Origin: Butyricimonas faecalis
Lineage (GTDB): Bacteria; Bacteroidota; Bacteroidia; Bacteroidales; Marinifilaceae
Length of the DNA: 64,000 bases
Assembly: GCF_003991565.1 (NCBI RefSeq)
Contig: NZ_CP032819.1
Span: 682,001 to 746,000 of the forward strand
Direction of reading: 5' to 3'
The notes under the pieces were generated by a model. It was not told the origin of the DNA and did no database searches. It saw nothing but the letters and a program-made list of their open reading frames with translations. Numbering within the stretch: the stretch's first letter is position 1; the number at the start of each line of letters is the position of its first letter. Below, in pieces: positions 18,124 through 26,489 of this stretch. The translations under genes and the position numbers were made by a program.

Positions 18124-19380
18124 ATGAGATTTGATGAGCTGGAACTAGAGGATTCATTATTGCAAGGATTAGATGCCATGAATTTTCAGGAAACAACCCC
18201 TATACAAGAATTAACAATCCCTGTCATTTTAGAGGGAAAAGATTTAATCGCCTGCGCCCAGACAGGTACCGGAAAAACGGCAGCTTACACCCTTCCGATT
18301 TTAAATCGATTGATCAAAGAAGAGAGCCGATCGGATGCGGTAAAAGCTGTTATCATGGCTCCGACCCGGGAATTAGCACAGCAGATAGACGTACAATTCG
18401 AAGGGTTTTCTTATTTTCTCCCCGTTTCAACGGTCGTGGTCTACGGTGGTGGTGATGGAAGTTTATGGGATCAACAGAAAAAAGCATTGCGTCTGGGAGC
18501 AGATGTTGCCATCGCAACACCGGGACGGTTAATCGCACATCTTCAACATAGCGATGTAGACCTTTCGCAAGTAAAATACTTTATCCTTGACGAAGCCGAC
18601 CGAATGTTGGACATGGGATTCTTTGACGATATCATGCAAATCGTAAACAAACTACCCAAAGACCGACAAACGATACTCTTCTCGGCCACAATGCCACCGA
18701 AGATTCGGCAGTTAGCCCAAAATGTACTTCGAAACCCGGTAGAAATCAACGTGGCAGTATCCAAACCCAACGAGGCTATCATACAAGCCGCCTACATCTG
18801 CCACGAAAATCAGAAAATGGGTATTATCGAAGAACTTTTCAGCAAACCAGTCTTGCACAAAACACTCATCTTTGCTTCTTCCAAACAAAAAGTAAAAGAC
18901 CTTGCCTTCACCTTAAAACGTAAAAAATTCAACGTAGCAGCCATGCACTCCGACTTGGAGCAGTCCGAGCGAGAATCTGTTATGATGGACTTCAAAAATA
19001 ATAAAATAGATATCCTTGTTGCCACCGACATCGTATCCCGTGGTATAGATATTGATGAGATTGGGTTGGTAATCAACTTTGATGTTCCTCATGATCCGGA
19101 AGATTATATTCATCGCATCGGACGAACGGCAAGGGCCAGCGCAGAAGGAGTTGCCTTGACCTTTGTTTCTGAGGCTGAACAAGGGAAATTTTACCGCATA
19201 GAACAGTTTATCGAAGAAACAATTTACAAGATACCACTCCCTCCTCATCTAGGACCGGCACCGGAATACAATCCGAAAGCATTCGAACATGGTTCTTCAA
19301 AAGGCAGGGGACGAAAACTTGGCAATCGTTCTTTCATAAAAAAGAAAAACCCCGCCAAGCGAGAAGGAGGCTCAAAATAA
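18124..19380 (+). CDS. DEAD-box ATP-dependent RNA helicase (RhlE-like)
   Basis: 418 residues, complete helicase core: Q motif (TTPIQELTIP), Walker A AQTGTGKT at 45-52, PTRELAQQ, TPGR, the DEAD box in LDEADRMLDMGF, SAT (FSATMPP), and the motif VI HRIGRTARA. The C-terminal tail is basic (GRGRKLGNRSFIKKKNPAKR), suiting RNA binding. It unwinds short RNA duplexes, typically in ribosome assembly or RNA decay at low temperature. The long leader upstream suggests post-transcriptional control. The antiporter gene follows by 28 bases and may be cotranscribed. Confidence 0.96.
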   Translation: MRFDELELEDSLLQGLDAMNFQETTPIQELTIPVILEGKDLIACAQTGTGKTAAYTLPILNRLIKEESRSDAVKAVIMAPTRELAQQIDVQFEGFSYFLPVSTVVVYGGGDGSLWDQQKKALRLGADVAIATPGRLIAHLQHSDVDLSQVKYFILDEADRMLDMGFFDDIMQIVNKLPKDRQTILFSATMPPKIRQLAQNVLRNPVEINVAVSKPNEAIIQAAYICHENQKMGIIEELFSKPVLHKTLIFASSKQKVKDLAFTLKRKKFNVAAMHSDLEQSERESVMMDFKNNKIDILVATDIVSRGIDIDEIGLVINFDVPHDPEDYIHRIGRTARASAEGVALTFVSEAEQGKFYRIEQFIEETIYKIPLPPHLGPAPEYNPKAFEHGSSKGRGRKLGNRSFIKKKNPAKREGGSK

Positions 19381-19408
19381 AATAATAACCTATTAAAACT
19401 ATACACTT

Positions 19409-20908
19409 ATGATTCTAAACGCTGGAAATATCTTACTTATAGGATCCATCCTGTTATTTGTCAGTATTGTTGTTGGAAAAGCTGGTTTCCGTTTCGGAGT
19501 TCCCGCTTTACTTCTCTTCTTGGGAGTAGGAATGCTTTTCGGAACCGATGGTTTAGGAATAGAGTTTAATAACCCGCAAACAGCACAATTTATAGGAGTT
19601 ATCGCGTTAAGTATTATCTTATTTTCCGGTGGTATGGATACAAGTGCTGCTGAAATCAAACCCGTTCTAGGACAAGGAGTTGTTCTCGCCACGGTGGGAG
19701 TCATGTTTACCGCTTTTCTCACGGGTTATTTTATCTACTATATCACGAATCTTGAAAACAGTTTTATCACGCTGAATTTCACGGAATCCTTGTTGCTTGC
19801 CTCCGTCATGTCGTCTACCGATTCAGCTTCCGTATTCTCGATCCTCCGTTCCAAGCGGCAAGGGCTAAAAGAGAACTTACGCCCTATGCTCGAGCTGGAA
19901 AGTGGTAGTAATGACCCGATGGCCTACATGTTAACCATATTACTTATCGGAATTATCCAATCCGGAGAAAGCAGTTTAAGTAACACGGTACTGCAATTTA
20001 TCATGCAAATGAGTATCGGTGCCGTATCCGGTTACCTATTGGGAAGACTGGCAGTGTACTGCATCAATAAACTAAACATCAATCAAGCACTATACCCTGT
20101 TCTTTTATTAGCCTTCGTGTTCTTCATTTTCTCGTTCACGGACTTGATAAAAGGTAACGGTTACCTGGCTGTTTATTTAGTCGGATTAGTGGTTGGGAAT
20201 CATAAGGTTGTACACAAGAAAAGTCTCACGACATTCTTCGATGGTATCACGTGGTTATTCCAAATCGTCATGTTCCTCACGTTAGGACTTCTGGTAAACC
20301 CGGCAGAATTGCTTCCGGTTGCAACTTTAAGTATTTTTATCGGAATATTCATGATTATACTGGCTCGCCCGATAAGCGTATTTTTATGCCTTGTCCCCTT
20401 CCGGAAAATGACAACCAAAGCACGGGCATACGTTTCATGGGTTGGATTGCGCGGAGCAGTCCCTATCATTTTTGCTACCTACCCGCTAATCGCAAACATC
20501 CAGCATGCATCATTAATATTTAACGTGGTATTTTTTATTACCATTCTTTCTTTGATTGTACAGGGAACAACCGTCAGTTTCATGGCAAAATTACTTGGTC
20601 TATCAACTCCCGAAGAACGTAAAAACGTCTTTAACGTCGAACTACCTGAAGAAATTAAAACCGCCATGTCAGAGATTGAAGTCATTCCTTCCATGCTGAC
20701 AAAAGGCGACAGATTAATGGATTTGGTATTACCGGATAACACGTTGGTTGCCTTGATCAAGAAGAATGATGCCTACTGTGTTCCCAAGGGAAAAACCAAA
20801 CTACATACCGGGGATAAGTTACTCGTGATCACGGATGACGACGAAGCTCTCATGAAGACTTACGAAAGCTTAGGAATCACGGACTACTCCATCCAGAAGA
20901 ATGCTTAA
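19409..20908 (+). CDS. CPA1-type K+/H+ (or Na+/H+) antiporter with TrkA-C domain
   Basis: 499 residues. About 12 membrane helices fill residues 1-395 (GNILLIGSILLFVSIVVG at the start), with family motifs in the LASVMSSTDSASVFSILR stretch near residue 133 that carries the transport-site Asp. The C-terminal 80 residues form a TrkA-C/RCK-C ligand-binding domain (DRLMDLVLPDNTLVALIKK). The architecture matches NhaP2/CvrA-type K+/H+ antiporters that keep cytosolic ion balance. Ion choice cannot be fixed from sequence. Likely in an operon with the helicase gene. Confidence 0.92.
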   Translation: MILNAGNILLIGSILLFVSIVVGKAGFRFGVPALLLFLGVGMLFGTDGLGIEFNNPQTAQFIGVIALSIILFSGGMDTSAAEIKPVLGQGVVLATVGVMFTAFLTGYFIYYITNLENSFITLNFTESLLLASVMSSTDSASVFSILRSKRQGLKENLRPMLELESGSNDPMAYMLTILLIGIIQSGESSLSNTVLQFIMQMSIGAVSGYLLGRLAVYCINKLNINQALYPVLLLAFVFFIFSFTDLIKGNGYLAVYLVGLVVGNHKVVHKKSLTTFFDGITWLFQIVMFLTLGLLVNPAELLPVATLSIFIGIFMIILARPISVFLCLVPFRKMTTKARAYVSWVGLRGAVPIIFATYPLIANIQHASLIFNVVFFITILSLIVQGTTVSFMAKLLGLSTPEERKNVFNVELPEEIKTAMSEIEVIPSMLTKGDRLMDLVLPDNTLVALIKKNDAYCVPKGKTKLHTGDKLLVITDDDEALMKTYESLGITDYSIQKNA

Positions 20909-20958
20909 CATCGGTCATACAATAGCACATCAAAGATACGAAAACACTATATAGTAAT

Positions 20959-20978
20959 TTTTTATCATATGATAAAAA
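20959..20978. promoter_or_regulatory. 20-bp perfect palindrome upstream of the rubrerythrin promoter
   Basis: TTTTTATCAT followed by its exact complement ATGATAAAAA, ending eight bases before the -33 box of the rubrerythrin gene. Position and symmetry suit an operator for a dimeric regulator such as an OxyR-, PerR- or Fur-type protein; which one is unknown. Confidence 0.5.
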
Positions 20979-20985
20979 CTAAATA

Positions 20986-21017
20986 TTTGTTTTAACAAAC
21001 AAATTGTCATATCATTG
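20986..21017 (+). promoter_or_regulatory. Promoter of the rubrerythrin gene
   Basis: TTTG at 20986-20989 and TATCATTG at 21010-21017 (seven of eight bases of TAnnTTTG) are 20 bases apart and 36 bases before the ATG at 21054. Confidence 0.65.
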
Positions 21018-21053
21018 TGCTATCAAAACAGAACCACTAAAAAGATTAAATTT

Positions 21054-21626
21054 ATGAGCATCAAAGGAACAAAAACAGAGCAAAACTTATTGAAGTCATT
21101 TGCCGGTGAATCACAAGCCAGAAGTCGTTATACTTTTTTCGCTAGTGTAGCTAAAAAAGAAGGATTCGAACAAATCGCGGGAGTATTCATGGAAACTGCC
21201 GAACAAGAAAAAGAACACGCCAAGAGATTTTTCAAATTCCTGGAAGGCGGAATGGTTGAAATCACCGCATCTTACCCCGCAGGTGTAATCGGAACAACGG
21301 CAGAGAATTTGAAAGCTGCCGCAGAAGGAGAAAACGAAGAATGGTCAGACCTCTACCCGGAATTTGCTAAAGTTGCCGAAGAAGAAGGATTTACCGCCAT
21401 AGCAGCCGTATTCCGTAATATTGCTAAAGTGGAAGCAGAACACGAGGCTCGTTACAGAACGCTTTTAGCTCGCGTGGAATCCGGTAAGGTATTCGAGAGA
21501 GATGAAGTGATCTTGTGGCAATGCCGTAACTGCGGTTTCGTTTACGAAGGTAAAACAGCCCCGAAAGCATGTCCCGCTTGCGCTCACCCTCAAGCATATT
21601 TCGAAGAAAAGAAAAACAATTACTAA
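21054..21626 (+). CDS. rbr: Rubrerythrin
   Basis: 190 residues from ATG 21054. The N-terminal four-helix bundle carries the di-iron ligands in two ExxH-type helices ([14 protein letters not shown] and [15 protein letters not shown]), and the C-terminal rubredoxin-like knuckles [10 protein letters not shown] and CPACAHP bind one iron. Rubrerythrin reduces hydrogen peroxide with electrons from NADH via rubredoxin, protecting anaerobes. It stands alone with a consensus promoter, a palindromic operator candidate and a strong terminator. Confidence 0.97.
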   Translation: MSIKGTKTEQNLLKSFAGESQARSRYTFFASVAKKEGFEQIAGVFMETAEQEKEHAKRFFKFLEGGMVEITASYPAGVIGTTAENLKAAAEGENEEWSDLYPEFAKVAEEEGFTAIAAVFRNIAKVEAEHEARYRTLLARVESGKVFERDEVILWQCRNCGFVYEGKTAPKACPACAHPQAYFEEKKNNY

Positions 21627-21648
21627 TTATCCTTGTCATTGAGGATAT

Positions 21649-21690
21649 AAAACTAAAAGTTGAGGCAATCGCTTCAGCTTTTAGTTTTTT
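21649..21690 (+). terminator. Rho-independent terminator of rbr
   Basis: An 18-bp stem with two G-U pairs (21649-21666 with 21671-21688) followed by a T-run. Confidence 0.85.
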
Positions 21691-21785
21691 ATTTTTATCC
21701 ATCACGAAGAAATCACAACTCGATTTTCGTTATATTCGCGACAAAGAAACAGAAATCTATTTTTAATTGATAAAATAAAGTCATT

Positions 21786-22163
21786 ATGAAAAAAGTAATC
21801 AACTCACCGAAAGCCCCGAAAGCTATCGGTCCTTACAGTCAAGCAATTGAAGCTAACGGAACGCTCTACATCAGTGGTCAACTTCCTATTGACGTGAATA
21901 CCGGAAAATTCGTTGAAGGGGGAGTAAAAGAACAAACAGAACAATGTTTGAAAAACATCGGTTACATCTTGGAAGAAGCCGGATATACTTTTGACAACGT
22001 GGTTAAATCAACTTGTCTGTTAGGAGATATGTCTTATTTCGCTGATATGAACGAAATTTACGCTAAATATTACAAGACGGATTGTCCTGCCCGTGCAGCT
22101 TTTGCCGTAAAAGCCCTTCCGATGGGTGCCATGGTTGAAATTGAAACCATTGCTGTAAAATAA
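21786..22163 (+). CDS. ridA: RidA-family enamine/imine deaminase
   Basis: 125 residues, the normal length. Family motifs are GPYSQAIEANGTLYISGQ near residue 15, the catalytic Arg in CPARAAFAV near residue 104, and VEIETIAV at the C-terminus with the conserved Glu. RidA hydrolyses reactive 2-aminoacrylate formed by PLP enzymes such as serine/threonine dehydratase, in the cytosol. Single gene with a compact terminator. Confidence 0.96.
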   Translation: MKKVINSPKAPKAIGPYSQAIEANGTLYISGQLPIDVNTGKFVEGGVKEQTEQCLKNIGYILEEAGYTFDNVVKSTCLLGDMSYFADMNEIYAKYYKTDCPARAAFAVKALPMGAMVEIETIAVK

Positions 22164-22167
22164 AGAT

Positions 22168-22196
22168 AAAAACGGCTGGCTCAGCCGTTTTTTCAT
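22168..22196 (+). terminator. Rho-independent terminator of ridA
   Basis: AAAAACGGCTG, three-base loop, CAGCCGTTTTTT: an 11-bp stem with T-run directly after the stop codon. Confidence 0.9.
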
Positions 22197-22243
22197 TTTT
22201 TTTTCTTACCTTAGGAGAAAATAGTGCATAACTTAAATCTTAC

Positions 22244-22642
22244 ATGATGAAAATATTCGGTTTACTCTTTCTGCTTGCCCTATTTTTCTCTTGTGCATCT
22301 CAAAAAGAGGTAGCCCAAAATAAAAAAGGGCGTTGTGCTATAAAAGATTCAGCACAATACGAATTAATCGTTTTTGATTCGGGATTCGATTTCTGGTTGG
22401 CAAGTCACCAAAGTGTGGCTCATCAACATTCAGAAAGTTATTACCAAAGCATGAATCACCAGTATGCTATCGAATGGAACAGGAGATATGCTGCCGGAGA
22501 TCCAAGGATCAACAGTTACATCGATTACAGCTTGAACAGAAACTACGGGTTTGATTTCAATTACAAACTCTACATGTATTTCAAGTTCTTCGAGGACACG
22601 AATAGGATGCAACTTATTCCTGGCAATAGAAACCGTTATTAA
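22244..22642 (+). CDS. DUF6146-like lipoprotein
   Basis: 132 residues with a lipoprotein signal (lipobox FFSC, Cys17). The mature part has the stretch YELIVFDSGFDFWL and an aromatic, Tyr/Asn-rich helix region (YYQSMNHQYAIEWNRRY, YNYKLYMYFKFF in part), which resembles DUF6146 proteins of Bacteroidales. Function is unknown. Start may be the ATG at 22244 or 22247. An AT-rich heptamer array begins at the stop codon. Confidence 0.75.
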   Translation: MMKIFGLLFLLALFFSCASQKEVAQNKKGRCAIKDSAQYELIVFDSGFDFWLASHQSVAHQHSESYYQSMNHQYAIEWNRRYAAGDPRINSYIDYSLNRNYGFDFNYKLYMYFKFFEDTNRMQLIPGNRNRY

Positions 22643-22660
22643 TTTTAAATTTTAGATTCC
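22641..22660. repeat. Short AT-rich heptamer array after the DUF6146-like gene
   Basis: TTTTAAA, TTTTAGA steps begin at the stop codon. Confidence 0.4.
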
Positions 22661-22882
22661 AGTCACACAAGGCCAACGTTTCTTCAATCAAGAATATTCA
22701 TAAAATATCAAAAACTTAACCGACTAATTCACATACAATTTATTGTAAACTAGTTGGCTTTTAATATTTTTAGATATTCATCTTTCATAGCTTTTTTATT
22801 TTCATAAATAACCCAAATTGGATCTATTTGTTTTATATTGAAAAATTAAATAAATTTTGGAGAAAATAATCTTAAAAACACT
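22643..22882. other. Gene-free AT-rich spacer before the B12 riboswitch
   Basis: Apart from two or three heptamer units at its left edge (to 22660), I see no ORF, hairpin or repeat that stands out. Confidence 0.5.
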
Positions 22883-22890
22883 TATCTTTG
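22883..22890 (+). promoter_or_regulatory. Promoter -7 box for the B12 locus
   Basis: TATCTTTG fits TAnnTTTG; a TTTG at 22856-22859 lies 23 bases upstream, slightly more than the usual 19-21. Transcription from here would begin just before the riboswitch. Confidence 0.55.
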
Positions 22891-22893
22891 CAT

Positions 22894-23111
22894 TTGCAAT
22901 GGTTTTCGTTGCAGTGTAGATACCTCTGTAATGAAATTAAATGGGAATAGGGTGAAAATCCCTAACAGTTCCCGCTGCTGTAAGTTCCAAGGAGCAGGCC
23001 GATCGCAAGCATTTGTCTGCCACTTTTTCAGATAGCACTCTTTGCCATTGGTTTTTCAAAACTGAGAAGGCGCTATCTTTGAGGAATAAGTCAGAAGACC
23101 TGCCAATGCAA
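22894..23111 (+). promoter_or_regulatory. Cobalamin (AdoCbl-type) riboswitch
   Basis: The core is plain: GGGAATAGGGTGAAAATCCC with AGTTCCCGCTGCTGTAAG (22951-22985 region; the B12-box-like core) and the distal AGTCAGAAGACCTGCC near 23088-23104. The closing helix can form between TTGCAATGG at 22894 and CCAATGCAA at 23103-23111 with one mismatch. Bound cobalamin is expected to lower expression of the outer-membrane B12 genes that follow. The 176 bases from here to the BtuB start hold a short ORF and two small hairpins that may be part of the expression platform. Confidence 0.93.
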
Positions 23112-23137
23112 TTTTGGGATTTACAGCCTACGGGGTT

Positions 23138-23227
23138 ATGGGCATAAATCAACAAATTGACAAGCAGATTTTCTCTTTCAATTATGAGCTACCGACATAT
23201 TCATTTGAATATTGCTCGAAAAAGTAA
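23138..23227 (+). CDS. Possible 29-codon leader ORF between riboswitch and btuB
   Basis: ATG at 23138 opens a 29-codon frame ending TAA at 23227 (begins MGINQQIDKQ). It contains a 16-base palindrome (23197-23212). There is no homology evidence; length alone could be chance. It is recorded because it fills half of the leader and could couple ribosome movement to the riboswitch. Confidence 0.25.
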   Translation: MGINQQIDKQIFSFNYELPTYSFEYCSKK

Positions 23228-23250
23228 ATCATTGCATCGTTTGCTGTAAA

Positions 23251-23276
23251 TCCGATTGTTAAACTATTAAATCGGA
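23251..23276 (+). promoter_or_regulatory. Hairpin just upstream of the btuB start codon
   Basis: TCCGATT and AATCGGA pair with a 12-base loop and end 11 bases before the ATG at 23288. It could hide or expose the ribosome-binding region as part of the riboswitch platform. Confidence 0.4.
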
Positions 23277-23287
23277 AGTGTAGCGTT

Positions 23288-25312
23288 ATGCTGAAATTCT
23301 TTATTAAAACACTACTATGCACGTTGCTGGTATCAACAATTCACTCTTCGTTTGCACAAACCACTAAACCCAAGTCACTTCAAGACACATTACTTCGCAT
23401 CGATGAAGTAACTGTAACTGCCAAACGGATGGGAAAAGAGATCATCCCAGTTCAAGTTTTATCCGGAGAAGAACTTAAAAATTTGAGCGTTTACTCCGTC
23501 GCAGATGCCGTACGCTACTTTTCAGGCGTTCAAGTTAAAGACTACGGTGGCATCGGAGGACTGAAAACCGTAAATATTCGTAGCATGGGTAGTCACCACG
23601 TCGGGGTATTTTACGATGGCATCGAACTCGGCAATGCACAAAACGGAGTGATCGACTTGGGACGTTTCTCGCTCGATAACATGGAAATGGTCTCCATGTA
23701 TAATGGTCAAAAAAGCGCCATATTTCAGCCTGCCAAAGACTACGCCTCCGCAAGTGCCATCTACATGACAACCCGTAAACCCGTATTTCCAAAGAACAAG
23801 TTGTATAACTTGAATATCAGCATAAAGGGAGGATCGTTTCAAACCATCAACCCATCACTATTATACGAACAACGGCTACACAAAAATATCACTATGTCAA
23901 TTAGTTCCGAATTCATGTACACCTCAGGTAAATACAAATTCTCGTACGCCAAAAAAAATGGTTACGACACAACAGAGGTGCGCAAAAATGGCGATGTGAA
24001 AATGTTGCGAGCCGAACTTGCCCTTTTCGGTAAAATCAATCACGGAGAATGGAAAAGCAAGGTCTACTACTACAATTCCGAAAGAGGCTACCCCGGAGCT
24101 TCCGTACGAGAAGAACCGGGTAAGTTCAGGCACCAAGACCGGCAATGGGATGAAAATTTCTTCGTGCAAGGCACATTCCACAAGAGTTTTTCCTCCCGCT
24201 ACAGTCTGATGATAAACGGGAAATATGCATATGACTATTTGCACTACCTCTCCGATCCCAGGCTCGACGTTACCACCATGTATGTCAACAATCACTACAC
24301 TCAACAAGAGGCTTACCTCTCCGCAGCCCACTTATTTTCCATTTCTCCGCAATGGTCATTCTCCATTGCAAATGATTTTCAATGGAATACTCTGGATGCC
24401 GATCTCATTGACTTCGTCTATCCCAACCGATACTCGCTGCTGTCAGCCATCGCCACTTCGTTGGATTTCAATACATTCAAATTACAAGCGAGCCTGCTAC
24501 ACACGTTTGTACGAGAGAAAACAAACACCGAAGGAAGCCAAGCTCCCGACAAAAACGAATTTACCCCTTCGGTGGTCGCATCATGGCAACCTTTTCAAAA
24601 AACAGATCTCAATTTCAGAGCCTTCTACAAAAAAGTGTTTCGTATGCCCACGCTAAATGATCTTTACTACACGTTTATCGGTAACAAGAACCTCAATCCG
24701 GAATACACAACACAATACAACATCGGTGCAACCTACACGAAAACATTTACACACAAAAAATTAACTCGTCTCGAAGCCCAAATCGACGGCTATTTCAATC
24801 AGATCGATGACAAGATCATTGCGATGCCGACCTCCAATCAATTTCGTTGGACCATGATAAACCTCGGACACGTGGAAATTCTAGGTATAGATGCCGCCAT
24901 ACAAGGTACATGCATCTTCAACAACGTGGTATTATCTCCCCGAGTGAGCTATACTTACCAAAAAGCACAAGACTTCACCGATCGGAGCAGCCAATGGTAT
25001 GGTGGACAAATTCCCTATATTCCATGGCACAGCTGTACGGCTATTCTCAATGGAGGCTACAAAACATGGTCATGGCACTACAGCTTCATTTACACTGGCG
25101 AGCGCTACGAAGCGGTAGCCAATATCAAAGAAAACTACGCACAACCTTGGTACACGCACGATTTTTCTTTATCGAAAACTATTCTGCTAAAAAGGTGTGT
25201 TTTACGTGCAACCGCCGAAATCAACAACATTTTCAACCAACAATACGAGGTAGTGCAATGCTACCCGATGCCGGGAACCAATTTTAAAATTAAAATCAAT
25301 ATCGCATTATGA
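23288..25312 (+). CDS. btuB: TonB-dependent outer-membrane B12 transporter (BtuB type)
   Basis: 674 residues: signal peptide (about 1-24, ending SSFAQ), a TonB-box-like EVTVTAKRMG near residue 40, a plug domain with NIRSMGSHHVGVFYDGIEL near residue 97, then a 22-strand barrel (FRAFYKKVFRMPTLNDLYY is the typical conserved strand). Short next to SusC and without a CarbopepD domain, as for cofactor/siderophore receptors. The cobalamin riboswitch upstream and the BtuG-type gene downstream identify the cargo as corrinoids. The last residue is Leu instead of Phe. Its stop overlaps the next ATG by four bases. Confidence 0.9.
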   Translation: MLKFFIKTLLCTLLVSTIHSSFAQTTKPKSLQDTLLRIDEVTVTAKRMGKEIIPVQVLSGEELKNLSVYSVADAVRYFSGVQVKDYGGIGGLKTVNIRSMGSHHVGVFYDGIELGNAQNGVIDLGRFSLDNMEMVSMYNGQKSAIFQPAKDYASASAIYMTTRKPVFPKNKLYNLNISIKGGSFQTINPSLLYEQRLHKNITMSISSEFMYTSGKYKFSYAKKNGYDTTEVRKNGDVKMLRAELALFGKINHGEWKSKVYYYNSERGYPGASVREEPGKFRHQDRQWDENFFVQGTFHKSFSSRYSLMINGKYAYDYLHYLSDPRLDVTTMYVNNHYTQQEAYLSAAHLFSISPQWSFSIANDFQWNTLDADLIDFVYPNRYSLLSAIATSLDFNTFKLQASLLHTFVREKTNTEGSQAPDKNEFTPSVVASWQPFQKTDLNFRAFYKKVFRMPTLNDLYYTFIGNKNLNPEYTTQYNIGATYTKTFTHKKLTRLEAQIDGYFNQIDDKIIAMPTSNQFRWTMINLGHVEILGIDAAIQGTCIFNNVVLSPRVSYTYQKAQDFTDRSSQWYGGQIPYIPWHSCTAILNGGYKTWSWHYSFIYTGERYEAVANIKENYAQPWYTHDFSLSKTILLKRCVLRATAEINNIFNQQYEVVQCYPMPGTNFKIKINIAL

Positions 25313-26463
25313 CAAGACAAATCACTTTACTACTAAGTTGCATCATCCTGTTATTGTCATGCCGTAAAGAGGAAGAGATCGTTCACTCCACCGACACCAA
25401 CGTGACTGAAGGCGAACAAAGCGAAAGCATCAAAGGCTTCTTCCTTCTCAACGAAGGCAATATGGGAAGCAACAAGGCAACCATCGATTACTTTGACTAC
25501 GAAACTGGAGTATACACCAAAAACATCTACGCCGAGCGCAATCCGGGCGTAGTAAAAGAGTTAGGCGATGTGGGTAATGACATTCAAATCTATGGAGATA
25601 AACTCTATGCCGTCATTAACTGCTCCCACTTCGTGGAAGTAATGGATGTAAACACGGCAAAACACATCACACAAATTTCTATACCCAACTGCCGCTACCT
25701 CGCCTTCAAAGATCGGTATGCTTACGTGAGTTCTTATGCCGGTCCCGTATTAATCGACCCCAACGCACGATTAGGCTACGTGGCAAAGGTTGACACGGTA
25801 ACTCTACAAGTCGTAGATACATGTACCGTGGGCTACCAACCGGATGAACTGGTCGTTGTCGGCAACAAACTCTATGTTGCAAACTCTGGCGGGTATCGCG
25901 TACCCAACTACGACAACACCATATCAGTCATCGACCTGGAAACATTCACTGAAATCAAGAAAATAGAGGTTGCCATCAACCTACATCGGTTAGAATTAGA
26001 CAAGTATGGTTATTTATACGTGTCCTCTCGCGGGGATTACTACTATACACCGTCAAAAACATTTATCATCGACACCAAAACAGATCAAGTCATTAAAACT
26101 CTGAATTTACTACCTAACACCGAGATGACCCTATGCGGAGATTCACTTTATATATACAGCACCGAATGGAGCTATCTAACCAATAGTAACACCATCTCGT
26201 ATGCCATCTACGATGTTGCCAAACGCAAAACAGTCACGCGTAACTTCATCACGGATGGTACGGAAAAAGAAATTGCCATTCCCTACGGCATTGCTGTAAA
26301 TCCCGAAACAAAAGAATTTTTCGTCACCGACGCCAAAGACTACGTCACTCCCGGAACACTCTACTGCTTCAATCCCGATGGAACTAAAAAATGGTCGGTT
26401 ACAACAGGAGATATTCCGGCTCATTTCGTATTCACACGCAAAAAATTAAAACCTATACAATAA
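25309..26463 (+). CDS. btuG: Surface B12-binding beta-propeller lipoprotein (BtuG type, YncE-like)
   Basis: 384 residues; lipobox LLSC with Cys18 followed by an acidic RKEEE, the signal for surface export of Bacteroides lipoproteins. The mature part is a YncE-like seven-bladed propeller (repeats such as DIQIYGDKLYAVIN, LVVVGNKLYVANSGG, LDKYGYLYVSSRG, GIAVNPETKEFFVTDA). In Bacteroides, BtuG proteins of this fold bind B12 with very high affinity and cap BtuB on the cell surface; that is established for the family. Here the four-base ATGA overlap with btuB and the shared riboswitch support the same role. Confidence 0.88.
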   Translation: MTRQITLLLSCIILLLSCRKEEEIVHSTDTNVTEGEQSESIKGFFLLNEGNMGSNKATIDYFDYETGVYTKNIYAERNPGVVKELGDVGNDIQIYGDKLYAVINCSHFVEVMDVNTAKHITQISIPNCRYLAFKDRYAYVSSYAGPVLIDPNARLGYVAKVDTVTLQVVDTCTVGYQPDELVVVGNKLYVANSGGYRVPNYDNTISVIDLETFTEIKKIEVAINLHRLELDKYGYLYVSSRGDYYYTPSKTFIIDTKTDQVIKTLNLLPNTEMTLCGDSLYIYSTEWSYLTNSNTISYAIYDVAKRKTVTRNFITDGTEKEIAIPYGIAVNPETKEFFVTDAKDYVTPGTLYCFNPDGTKKWSVTTGDIPAHFVFTRKKLKPIQ

Positions 26464-26489
26464 GTATAATTCATTAACAATCAATCAAC

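Noticed and set aside
21569..21766. 65-codon plus-strand ORF after rubrerythrin
   Set aside because: Out of frame with rbr and runs through the rbr terminator hairpin.
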